Source: Fasciolopsis buskii (Eukaryota; Platyhelminthes; Trematoda; Plagiorchiida; Fasciolidae). Taken from it: DNA of 64,000 nt. A program made the translations under genes and the position numbers. The stretch lies in NCBI GenBank assembly GCA_008360955.1, contig LUCM01007754.1:25226-89225 (forward strand), in the 5' to 3' direction. Shown in pieces: positions 34,798 through 45,134 of the stretch. How positions within the stretch are numbered: position 1 is the first letter of the stretch; every line of letters begins with the position of its first letter. A model generated the notes under the pieces. That model was not told where the DNA came from, ran no database searches, and saw only the letters and a program-made list of their open reading frames with translations.

Positions 34798-36008
34798 ACA
34801 CTACTCAAATGGATTTATAGCTTCGGATAACTTAACTGGTACATATTGTGCAATTAGTCACCGCACAAATTCCCGGGAATTGACGAATTCCGCAACCAGT
34901 TTCATCATACCCCAGTCTACTTGACTTCTAGTGTTTGATAATATGGTTAGGTTACGTTACTATGACAATTAAGTCTTGATCTTAAATTGTGCGATCACGA
35001 ATTCTCACACTGTCATCTCAAATTGGACCACTGCATTACTGAATCACGTTTTGTTGTGTTATATCAACCGGAATAAAGGACAATAAGAAACAATTGTCCG
35101 CGATTTGTGTACGGGGTTGTTGATTCAAACAAAACGAACTTGTTTAAGGGATAAAAATGCGTTATTGGGCCAGTCAAAAAGTCATAAATGAATTTGATCA
35201 ACAACAGTATCGAAATCGTAAAAAGTCATCAGTCGGTTGGATAATTTTGCGCCATATTCGTGCGATGAAAACCATAAGTAAAGCGTATATCCGGAACCAT
35301 TCGTCAAAATTAAATATAGTGTTTGTCCCACACACAATACGCACACACACACATGCACATGCACACACAGGTGCACACATGTCACAATGTAACTGTCCAG
35401 TCATTGGATAGTTTGAACAATCAGTAATCTGTGTGTGTAATTTCCGGTTTTTTTTGTGTCAGACAGACAAGTCAGTATACGCCCCAAATAATTGATTTAA
35501 AAAGTTCCATTGCCGTTCCGATCGCGTGTAAATCACGACATAGGTGAATGAGGCTACATGAAAATACGAACTTTACAAATCCCCGACAGGAATCGAGGCG
35601 AACAAGGATTATACACGGACGAGTGGACATTGGGACTATTTTTTCGCAGAATGCTGATTGCAGTCAAAACAAAATCGTTTAATTTGAACAAGGCGCCATT
35701 CATAAACACGAACAAGCGCACATACACACAAGGCATTATCGAATTTTTCGATGGTGCGAAAATTTGAAAATCATTTATCGACCCTCAGGTACACGAAGGT
35801 AACAGAAAGCCAAATTCTAGTGATTCCATTTTCACAAGAACAGAAAATGAATAACTCGTTTATCATACTGTTTCCGGGACCATGTTTAAGAGATTACTGA
35901 GGTAACGGCATATTCTTTCGGACCAAAAACAATTCACAGTTCTTTCTACACCAGACAGTCATCCATTTAAACAAACGTCTAATTATCCCATCCACTCTCG
36001 GAATTAAA
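34798..36008. other. No firm gene
   Basis: The frame from 35157 (MRYWASQKVINEFDQQQY) is followed by a possible ATAA/GTAAAG donor near 35278 but has no other support. A CA-rich tract lies at about 35330-35375. Both strands are open at 35554-35767. Confidence 0.35.
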
Positions 36009-36104
36009 TCACTCCCCATTCGCAAAAAAATAAGAAAATGACGGCCATTTCTCACTAAGTTCTTCTTGAACTGAGTAGGTATAACAAGCACCAGTCGTGG
36101 TACT
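36009..36104 (-). CDS. Candidate terminal exon, minus strand, unidentified
   Basis: On the minus strand a pyrimidine-rich acceptor (CCGTTTGTCTGTTTTCTAG) is followed by STTTGACYTYSVQEELSEKW, PSFSYFFANGE and TGA at 36011-36009. The signal is good but the exon is only 31 codons. The overlapping frame 36175-35894 is open for 93 codons and rich in basic and aliphatic residues, so the choice of frame is uncertain. No family is recognised. Confidence 0.3.
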   Translation of the reverse strand, partial: STTTGACYTYSVQEELSEKWPSFSYFFANGE

Positions 36105-37924
36105 CTAGAAAACAGACAAACGGACATGACAAATTTCGACGAAGAGTTCCATTCCAAATTCTTCGACATAAACACCGCTAAGGTGACCGTTGGTATTTTC
36201 GCGTTTCAGATAGATTCACAAAACTTCGGGAATCAAATCTAACAGGGTTATTTTGCAATTGTAAATGAATATATACCGTCTCGATAACCCAATCACCATC
36301 CGTCAGTTTGTAACGAAGTAGGAGTGCGAATCGACCTGGATTCCTATGAGTCGCAGTTGATCACACGACGGGTAGAATTTGATTCACAATGCGTCAGATC
36401 GTTCGCTTTTCTGTCCTCGAGTTGATTTCTAACACGGTAATGAAATGAACAAAATGTCTGAAGTGAGTAACAACGCGTAGAACTGTCATTTAAATTTACC
36501 CACTTCTATTTTGGCGAGGTTTATTGGTGTCACTCTTGGAACTTTTGGACGTTTCTGATCCCCAGTCTGGTCACCATGTCTGGTAGGGCAGCAAAACTTA
36601 AGGCCCAATCTGGAGCATGTTTTTTTGTTGATTTCGTCTCCAGACTTACCCGGACAGAGACGGGTTTGAGCAGAATTAAACGAGCTGTCAGTTGCTCAGT
36701 CAAACAGTTAAGTGACTGAAGTTAATCGATAATCCAGTAGATGAATTGTGAGCGAATGAAACAACATTCCGCAGTTTTAATTTTTGTATACGAAGATGAA
36801 AGAAATTACAATCAGCAGTGATACCGGTAGACATGACTGACTACAAAGAGTTATTTCTTTCGGTTTCACCTAGTTGCCATGGTAACAATTAATCAGGAAA
36901 ACTTGTTGATAAATAACCAAGTTAGTCATTTGGCCATCCCAAATTGTGTATAAGATTATTTGTTATACGTTATCAGAGCTTAAGCGATTTTAAATATCCC
37001 ATGGAAACACTGTACAATTATTTCGTCCTAGTTAACAGTCTTCATTAGTGTGCATCCATAACACCCAAACTGAGACCCAAATTCCGGATGAACATGTCAG
37101 CCAATCGAGAAAATCCCCACCCGATTTGGGCAATTTCATCCTACCATGGAGAGCCGCAATGAGCTTCTGGTTGACATAGCAACACCATTCGATTCTCACG
37201 ATGGGCGAACTCTCGAAAAGCCAGGCAAAGCACAATAAAGGCTTGACTACGTGACCAATGCTAAATCTGTGTAAACGAACTTCGAATACTGACTATTGGT
37301 ACGCATATAGTATGCGGTCGAGTGCCACCTTAGAAAATCCAATCTCCCTAGACCGTTCTCAACGTCCCGCGGCCGATTATGGTGTACTAGCTAGCCTCGA
37401 TACCTTTCGTCCAACCTTGTTTTAACTAATATCTTCTCATAGGTGTGGAGACAACTTAGAGACTAGTGCGATCTGCAGCGTTGTCTGCAAAAAAGAAGTC
37501 TCGTATGCGAATCCATTGAACAACCGCCCATCTTCGTCACCCTAACAGTGCATGTTGCGGTGGTTTACTCACATCCTACATGACTTCAGCAACAGACAAG
37601 GATAAGCACCGTGCGAGGCCAAAACGAGCAACATAGTTCGTCAATCTGCTTTCACGTTGCACTCGGGTTCGCAATCGTATCACAGATCGAATCACATGAA
37701 CACCTACCACGGACATTGTCCATGTGATCAACTGATCGTCAAATTGTGGCCGCTTTATAGACCATCTTCTGTTAGTTGTTCATAAACATAGGTAGTGCTA
37801 ATGTATTTGGAAAAAATTATGTATAACAATACTATATGGATCCGATCTACGAGGGCCGGTAGCATGTGTGAGATTTTGCAACCCCAATCTGTCTAGTAGA
37901 ACAGGAGGGCGCGCGACCCCGAAC
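36105..37924. other. No recognisable gene
   Basis: Only short unsupported frames are seen, and no family repeat is recognised. Confidence 0.45.
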
Positions 37925-38110
37925 ACGAACGAATTGATCAGCGCTGGTCAAGCCGATAAGGTCGTGACTCTCGGACGTGCCAGTCGCAGGCACGAACCGT
38001 CCCATCGTCGTCCAAATTCCCTCCACTTGGCAGCCATCTGAAGGTCGTGGTTCCCTTTCCTGAAAAATGATGTGCACCTTCGTCTCATTAACAAACGAAC
38101 TAAAATGCTA
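37925..38110 (+). mobile_element. SINE family 2, diverged copy
   Basis: The body words CCCTCCACTTGGCAGCCATC, TTTCCTGAAAAATGATGTGC and TCTCATTAACAAACG match the family 2 3' half. The head (GTCGTGACTCTCGGACGTGC) matches more weakly, and the B box is degraded (GCACGAACCGTCC). Confidence 0.6.
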
Positions 38111-39639
38111 AAGGGGAAGACTGACTAAAAAAAGATCGACAACGCTAATCTGCACGAGTTTTAAGATTACCCAGTCTTTCAGATAGATGAGATGATCAAT
38201 TAAATAATCATACACGGAGTGACTAAAATCCAATTGTTTTGTAGGAATGCACATTTTCTATTCTTACCAGATGAGTTTCAGTCCACGTTCCCACTTGAAA
38301 AAAGGTATGATGAACACAAAGCATTCTGAGGTACGTTCATATTCGTGTGTGTATGTGTGTGCAGGTGACTGAGCTTGCCCGGGGGATGATCGAACCCAAT
38401 TACAACTATACCATACGTCCATATCCGGCATGAAATTTCAATACAAAAATTATGACCTGAATGGCTACATTCATCAACTCATTGATAATTGTATATTTTT
38501 GGTGTCTAGGGGACTTTTCGAGAGCGACTGGATGGTTTTCCACCCAAATAAAATTGCCTTGAAATCCGTTGGCCTTGGCCTGAAGATGAGTAGTCACGTG
38601 GATTTTATTCTACTCTTGATTACGTCACATGTGTTGCATAGAGTGTTTCATATCCAATCATTTGGGTAGTCATTTGATCGGTTTTTTATTGTACCTCATC
38701 AGCCGAAAGTTACACATCGTGTGCCAGGAATGGAAATGAACACATTCTCGTCCTGTTACACGGGCCAAAAACACGGTTACTAATGGCGGCCTATGTCCTG
38801 CAGACTGATAAGCATATAAGCCCTGGGGTAATTCTTCTTCTACCCTATAGGAATCGCAAGATCAATAGATTATCACTGCTTGATCTCATATTTGGGGATG
38901 AATTAAAACCTGGAGCCATAGAAAAAAGAGACCAACTTGCCACGGAACATTTCGACAGTAATGATGTGGAAATCCGCAATGCGAGATGCCTCTCAGTGCA
39001 ACTAAGTGTCTTTTGTATAGCAAACGATTCTGAGGTAGTTAGTTGGACGATTCATTTGTCGAAGGGATCCAGAAAACACGGACCTTCAAGTAATAGCGAC
39101 CGCGTATCCAAGATGTGTTAATTACCTCAAGGGGCCGTTTGAACTCAGGCTAACTGGGTATATTTGTACCACTTTAGAAGACACTTTGAAATGCCGTACT
39201 TGAAACACTGGGTTCATTTTTGAACACTCATTTCCACGAAAATGTTGTCTGTTTGGAGAAGTTTCAATAGTTGGCCAGCAACATGCCATATGGGCAGCTT
39301 TGGAGGACAAATACGAAAGCATTACAAAAAATGGGACTTTCTCATTGGACAGACCCATTCTGTTTTCGGTAAAGAACTGAACCGTTGAAAGTGCCGCAAC
39401 CTGCAGTCGGTAGGAGAACGTGAAGTCTCCTTGAGCAGAAAAACTAAAACGGGGTCAGAGTTCCGTTCCAGTTTGAATATACGAACAAATTTCCCTAGAA
39501 AAATAGTAATAATAGTAACCTTACGTCTCGCGAGATGAGACTCGATGTAAAATGGACTCGTGTTGGGTTACTGAGCAGACCCGTGGATTGGCCTCGCCCA
39601 TTGACCTTCCGAACGTTCAATTCCTAACGAATAGTGGCT
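38111..39639. other. No firm gene
   Basis: A 112-codon frame at 38783-39121 (AAYVLQTDKHISPGVI) has no domain or splice support. A GT-rich tract lies at about 38344-38362. Nothing else is recognised. Confidence 0.4.
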
Positions 39640-40350
39640 ATGAGCAAATACGGGAATATTGGTCACATTGAGCAACAAATCAAGACCTATTGTTATGGCA
39701 TAGAAACTGAATTTGCACACAGACGCCATGTGGGAGATGTTCCGTCGGTCTACTTGGTATGGCCAGGAATGGAGGGAATGACCGGGTGAGTAATGTGGAG
39801 GTCAGGAATCTAGCATTAGGTGCTAATTCTAAAAATACCTTATCGCGGCATATGAAACTTAACAGACTACGCTGGTTGATGCATATGGCAACCTCTCGTC
39901 TGCCATATCGTGCCGTATTTTAAGTTCCTCCCAGAGAGTGGAAGAAGTCATGTGGATGTTAGTAGATGACGTGGCAACGTGGAGTGAGCAAATGCGCGAC
40001 GAGCTTAGGTAAAGCAGTTGTCTCACCTGTTCGCGGTTGGAGTTCGAAAGACTAGTCAATTAGCTGGCTGGAGACACTGAAGGATATGACAGTGAACCGT
40101 GAACAGTGGCGATCGTGTTGTCATTTTCTATCGAATCAGAATGATTGAAAACACGTGCATTTGTACAGTTAGACTGTGTTTCGTGTGTTGGCTGCAGCAG
40201 CATCTTATCTGTTCCCGCCTGTGTGGGTCCACTCTCTGTTCCCCTTGTATATTCATTCTTCTTATGGAAACGTAGCTGTGGAGGAAATGCTGCGGTCAGT
40301 GAGTCTTGCCTTGTTGTTCAACGCTGAACGATGATGATCATGATGATGAA
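39640..40350 (+). mobile_element. LINE family A, C-terminus, 3' UTR and tail
   Basis: The frame reads VSNVEVRNLALGANSKNTLS, KLNRLRWLMHMATSRLPYRA, a stop, VPPREWKKSCG, two stops, TWQRGVSKCATSLGK, and SWLETLKDMTVNREQWRS to a TGA near 40145. The shared 3' UTR and a GATGATGATCATGATGATG tail follow, ending near 40350. Several in-frame stops show it is dead. The last 250 bases are very close to the copy at 1-445. Confidence 0.8.
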
Positions 40351-41599
40351 TGCTGACTAGAGCTGCTTGTTGTAACGTAGTTGCATGCATCAGTCTATGT
40401 AAGTGTCAGCAACAGGAAACTGCAAATGTGTGTGAGGAATCGGCCATGTCATAGTTTAACTTCATCTTGAATTTTGAGAGAAATTTGCCAAGTTTTACAT
40501 CGACCGTAGCAAAAAGCTAAATCCTAGTCCAACCACTGACCTGTTAGAAATGAATTCAGCGGCACCGCGTACGCCAGGCAGCCGGTCCATGACACGATAA
40601 GTGGGCATGATCAATTTATCTGGCTAACTTTCGCGAACAAAGTGATCCAGACTACCCGGTATGCGAGATCGACCGACGAAGTTTGGTCTGGAGTGATCCG
40701 TTGGATTAGACCTCTGCTACAAAGATGGCGGATCGCTTAGCTAGTGGACGGCAACGCACTATCATTTGGCTCGTTATCACATCTGACCGATTGGGACATA
40801 TCACTCCAAGTCTCAGGGTCACCATTGGCGGTTTCTTCTCTCCTGTCAGGTGTAATGTTTGAATATCTCAGCCAGTAAAGTACTTGCATTCGAAATCGTT
40901 CCTTGCCGGTAAGATCAGCCATTGCCTTCTCTGAACCCCCCCCCCGCACACTCCCTCTCTCTATCAGTTCATATTCACCTTACTTTGGCAAGATAATTAC
41001 AATTCACCGATGAAAGCGTCAACTTGGTAAACAAAATGTGTTGTTCATCTGCTCGACGTCGTCTTCATAAGACGATAGCTAAGACAAACTTATGGCCTCT
41101 AGTTTCATTGAATTTTCCGGGGTCCCTCGTTTCCGAAATAGTCAATTAGATATGTCCTCGTATATTTGGGTTCGTACAAGACATACTAGTTACCGCGGAG
41201 AAATTTGTGATCGGGAATATGCGAAAATACTACTTAGACATGTATTTCAAATATTCGGGCCATTTTTTTACTGTGACGTAAACACTCTATTTTTCGGCAT
41301 TTAGTAAAACTTTACCAAGATCCACGGTTTCCGTTAGGGATCTGGAGTGTCTAGGAGCAAAATGAATTCGAGGTTTTGACCAGTGATCATTTACATGCGA
41401 TCTAAAGTTGTCGCTGAAAAGACCCCGGTTTTCTGATTCGTGTGTGCCGGGGGGAATCTAGAATGGACATATTCAGCGTGCGTCGTTTTTACATTATAAT
41501 CTTCCCTAGAAATTGCACAGTAAGCAATAAGACATCGTCAATTATGACATCTTACACTGGTAGCTCAGAATGACCCGGCTATTCAGACTCGTAATGTTC
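40351..41599. other. No recognisable gene
   Basis: A nine-C run lies at about 40938. No open frame has support. Nothing else is recognised. Confidence 0.45.
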
Positions 41600-41768
41600 C
41601 AACCCGGTCAAATAGGTTGGTGAAGTGCGGTTGAGCTCGTGGCGTTTGGACGCAGGTTCGAATCCTCCCACTGCCGGTCAACTACCCCACTTGGCAACCC
41701 TCTGTCGGCCGCGGCCTCCTTCCTGAAAAATGATATTTCATCGATAAAAAGGGAATAAAAGATGAGAG
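41600..41768 (+). mobile_element. SINE family 2
   Basis: B-box-like GCAGGTTCGAATCCTCCCAC, then GCCGGTCAACTACCCCACTT, GCCGCGGCCTCCTTCCTGAA, AAATGATATTTCATC and the A-rich end AAAAGGGAATAAAAGATGAG. It is one of the clearest copies. Confidence 0.8.
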
Positions 41769-41929
41769 AAAAGAAAAACTAGGTGGGCAAATTCACAAAA
41801 TCTGATCACCACAATCTGCTTTCGCTGACCACTTGTGTCCACATAAAAACAACCAATGTCGTGTGTCTACCAAGTCACATTAGTGAAAACGTATTAAGCG
41901 GACTGGGGATGGACATGATTAGCAAGAGC

Positions 41930-42300
41930 GCACACACACGCATGCACACCTACACGCACATGTACACATACACGGGCACACATACGCGTGCACACCTACA
42001 AGCATATGAGCGCACACGCACACACGCATACATACACCTACAAGCGCATGCACACACGTGCACACACACACACACGTGCACACACATACACACACACGCA
42101 TGCACGCCTACAAGCACATGAGCGCATATGCACACACGCATACGCACACCTACAAGCGCATGCACACACACGTGCACACACACATGCACACCTACAAGCA
42201 CATGCACACAATTACACACACACGTGCACACACACGCATGCACGCCTACAAGCACGTGAGCGCACCCACACACGCACAAACGAACACGAACCTGCACATA
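41930..42300. repeat. CA-rich minisatellite with CCTACAAGC word
   Basis: Alternating purine/pyrimidine sequence (CACACA, GCATGC, GTGCAC, ACGCGT) is punctuated by CCTACAAGC at about 41993, 42027, 42106, 42148, 42189 and 42243. A longer unit, CTACAAGCACATGAGCGCA, recurs. Open frames on both strands (up to 115 codons) are products of the repeat. Such alternating sequence is prone to Z-DNA formation and slippage. Confidence 0.9.
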
Positions 42301-42984
42301 AGCGCTTTGGATAGCATCTAATTTCGTATTTGGACTTGGATCGCATTTAATGCTTCGTTTCAGTCTTTTGTAAACGACTTCGAGGCATGTAGAGTTCCAC
42401 GAGTGACAACCAAAATTATTTGTGGTTCGTTTTTGAATAAAACAAATAGAGAAAAAAAATTCATGTCAGACAAAAGAAACTCGAGTCGATTCGGTTGTCG
42501 TGCGAGTGTGAAGATTGCGAACGAAGCAGTATGCGGCTAAATTTAGTCACTTCATTTTGGTTTTCCAATTGTCCTTAAACGAAACGAACCGAAATGGTCG
42601 GATTCGAGTTTTCGATTCGGACGCGAGCGAGCAAAACGAAAAATTTTCCCACGAAATGTTGACCGAATGATTGTGACAGAGTTTCAGACAATTTCAAACG
42701 TAAAATTGTGGCCAAAATGCAAGACATTACAAGGTGAACAGATTATTGCGGACAAGTTGGGGGTCTGAAACCACAAAAATTTCAAATCTTCCAACTCATA
42801 TGGAGTATGTGACACCATTGGAAATACACTTGAAAACTACCGTTGTGTCAACGCACTTGCGTGTAAATGGAATTGCAAAGGTGGGACAAACCGAAGAGAA
42901 AATAAGAAGCCGTAAGAAACCAGCTGATTTTTTGGGTTTCACCGGACACATTTTGTGATGTTTTGATTGTTTGTGGATTATATT
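42301..42984. other. No recognisable gene
   Basis: Nothing is recognised between the minisatellite and the LINE fragment. Confidence 0.45.
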
Positions 42985-43215
42985 TAGGAGAAATGAGTGG
43001 TGCAGACAGGCTACATTGTATTGGCGCCACTGACTTTGGTTCTGAGTCCTATCTCTCAGAGTATCCAACCAACAACAGTCCTCATTTCTTCAGCCCCAAC
43101 CACGAAGGCGCGAAGCGTCTATTAAGGCTAGAATCGACGCCAACTTCTTCATCCCTCTACGTCAAGTCATAGGTTGACCTGAGCATCACGTTACTTCTTG
43201 CAGCTTTGTCCACTA
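42985..43215 (-). mobile_element. LINE family B, extreme C-terminus, minus strand
   Basis: On the minus strand the words RFAPSWLGLKK, RDRTQNQSQWRQYNV and ACLHHSFLL match the plus-strand remnant at 54290-54420, where the same segment reads SRQIWFRTEVRGANAI. The tail QSQWRQYN corresponds in position to NREQWRS of family A. Frame breaks are present. Confidence 0.6.
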
Positions 43216-43374
43216 GGTGCAATAACAGCACGAAAAAGCAGTTGAGGGGCAGGCCTACGCAACAAGTGGTCAAGCCATCGAAGGCGACGTAGAGCGATTA
43301 CCTCAGTCGTTTGCGAGTGAATGTACCCAACACATGACGACGTACCTGGCCGTTACACTTCACATCCAGATTCC

Positions 43375-43560
43375 TCACCCGGCCGGCGGTGACCACTTGG
43401 ATGAGGTCGGGACGTTTGGATGTGAAGGTCACAGGTTCGTATCCTCCCACCGCCGGCCAACTTTCCTACTTGGCAGCTCTCTAGAGGCCGCGGACCCCTT
43501 CATGAAAAATGATGTACATTCATATTTCATTAACAAAGGAAATAAAATATAAGAGATAAA
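43375..43560 (+). mobile_element. SINE family 2
   Basis: Head GATGAGGTCGGGACGTTTGG, B-box-like ACAGGTTCGTATCCTCCCAC, body CGCCGGCCAACTTTCCTACT, CTTCATGAAAAATGATGTAC, TATTTCATTAACAAAGG and an A-rich end. All match the family order. Confidence 0.8.
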
Positions 43561-43944
43561 CGCATAGTAAACTAGGCTGGAATTCCGTGCGTTGAACGGT
43601 ACATCATACTTTGGAAAAGGGATGACTTGGCATACTGGGATTCTGGACGACTTGTCCGCGGAAAACCGCAAGAATTTCATAAACAAACACGGATTTTAAC
43701 ATCAGTAGGCAAAATGCAGACAGTGGAACTGCCTGGACAAGGTTTCGAGATTGTAGAAAAAGTACGACCACCGAGCAAACCAAGTTCATCGCAAACGATC
43801 ACAGAACATGCAAAAATCACCGACGCTATATACGAACAGAGATTTGCTCAGATTGCGCAGTTTGGACATGATCCAAACCATTCATTTTCGTAATTCCTAA
43901 CATGTTGAGGGCAGAATCATAGTGTCAACCTATTCACAAAAATT
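43561..43944. other. No firm gene
   Basis: A plus frame at 43627-43893 (GKMQTVELPGQGFEIVEKVR, then TEHAKITDAIYEQRFAQIAQ) is somewhat protein-like and ends in a stop. No acceptor, donor or family is apparent and it is left uncalled. Confidence 0.3.
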
Positions 43945-44183
43945 AGCCCAACAACGATGAATGGCGGCGTATTCCACTAACCGTGGTGAGCGCTAGTGTT
44001 CTTGACCGATTACCAGTCGGAATTCTTGCCTAACTTCAACTCGTCTTCCAGAACCGAGAGTGTATCGTGTCACTGATCTACACTACATTTTTGACAAGTT
44101 TAGCACCGAATTGTAGTGTGTGTTCGGAAATCTACATAGATGATTTCCTCATGATTCTTCCCGTGTGCACGCAGTTGCAAGCA
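43945..44183 (+). repeat. Left terminal inverted repeat of the 1.19 kb element
   Basis: It begins AGCCCAACAACGATGAATGG and ends at TTGCAAGCA. It pairs with 44896-45134. Confidence 0.8.
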
Positions 44184-44234
44184 CCTTCAGCTTTGGTATA
44201 TTGAACAAACTTAGAATTGATCCAACTATGAACG

Positions 44235-44305
44235 GTCTTCGACCTCAGCAGGATTCGAACTCACGCGTTTTTACCACGTGAGGTCTACAGGGCCATGTCA
44301 AATGG
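44235..44305 (-). mobile_element. tRNA-like SINE head, minus strand
   Basis: On the minus strand GCCCTGTAGACCTCACGTGG and GAGTTCGAATCCTGCTGAGG have the spacing and B-box form of a tRNA-related head. Its family is unclear. Confidence 0.4.
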
Positions 44306-44454
44306 TGATCGGGAACTTAACTTGCGGATCACAGGTTACCCGTTGGAATTGCCCAAGCATATGACGTGCGTTTCCAGAGCAGGATTCATGACGAAAGACT
44401 TTGGACATGATCTACAGAGCTTAGCTACTTGGTATGTGCTAGTAGTAGGAGATC

Positions 44455-44700
44455 AGATGTTTTCATGAAATTATTCACCGTGTGCCATCAACGTTGGGAA
44501 TGACCGATATGTTCGACTCAAAAAAAAAGAATTATTCGTCCCGAGTTCGCGTCCCCGTTAGGGCACGGTGGATATGCACTGCTCGCGATTCCTAATAAGG
44601 TTGAAACAACTGTGCAATGCACCCATGGTTTCATAATGTTGAGTTCGGGGTGGATGTCACATGACGAGTAATTTCATGAAAACTTATAATCTACTACTAA
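44455..44700 (+). mobile_element. SINE family 1, rearranged copy nested in the 1.19 kb element
   Basis: It starts with ATGTTTTCATGAAATTATTC in inverted orientation to the family 3' end. It keeps GGGCACGGTGGATATGCACT and ACCCATGGTTTCATAATG and ends GAGTAATTTCATGAAAAC. About 40 bases at its two ends form an inverted repeat. Just upstream, GATCTACAGAGCTTAG is the reverse complement of the family's 5' part, so two pieces lie head to head. Confidence 0.6.
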
Positions 44701-44895
44701 CACACGTGCTACGCTCGCCCGAAAACTTGCTCCCCCAACGGAAACCGTGTACACTTTGTTCCTTTTCAAAGGGAATCAAAAGTGAAGGACAAATAGAACA
44801 AAGAACAATGGACACTGTCACGAGGACTGTGATTTTCCACTGCAAGAAAAAGATTTTTGCTGGATCTACTCTGAAAGTCACTAGTTAGTTCATTT

Positions 44896-45134
44896 TGCTT
44901 GCAATTGCTTGTACAAGGGAAGAATCATGAGAAGACTACCTGTGTGGATTTCCGAAAACACACTACAATTCGGTACTAAACTTGTCGAAAATGTCGTGTA
45001 GATCAATGACACGATACACTCTTGGTTCTGGAAGACGAGTTGAAGTTAGGCAAGAATTCCGACTGGTAATCGGTCAAGAACACTAGCGATCACCACGGTT
45101 AGTGGAATCGGCTGTCATTCATCGTTATTAGGCT
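44896..45134 (-). repeat. Right terminal inverted repeat of the 1.19 kb element
   Basis: It begins TGCTTGCAATTGCTTGTACA and ends ATTCATCGTTATTAGGCT. It is the reverse complement of 43945-44183 with scattered substitutions. Confidence 0.8.

Larger units (their letters stand above)
43945..45134. mobile_element. 1.19 kb element with 239 bp terminal inverted repeats
   Basis: 43945-44183 is repeated in inverted orientation at 44896-45134. The arms share GATTCCACTAACCGTGGTGA-like, GTTCTTGACCGATTACCAGT and CCTAACTTCAACTCGTCTTC with scattered substitutions. The 712-base interior holds no transposase; it holds a tRNA-like segment and a SINE family 1 copy. This fits a non-autonomous (MITE-like or foldback) DNA element invaded by SINEs. 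I see no clear target-site duplication. Confidence 0.75.

Noticed and set aside
41930..42300. Regularly spaced repeat that might resemble a CRISPR array
   Set aside because: Spacers are themselves low-complexity CA sequence and the genome is eukaryotic.
41919..42321. Five overlapping open frames up to 115 codons
   Set aside because: They are translations of the CA-rich minisatellite on both strands.
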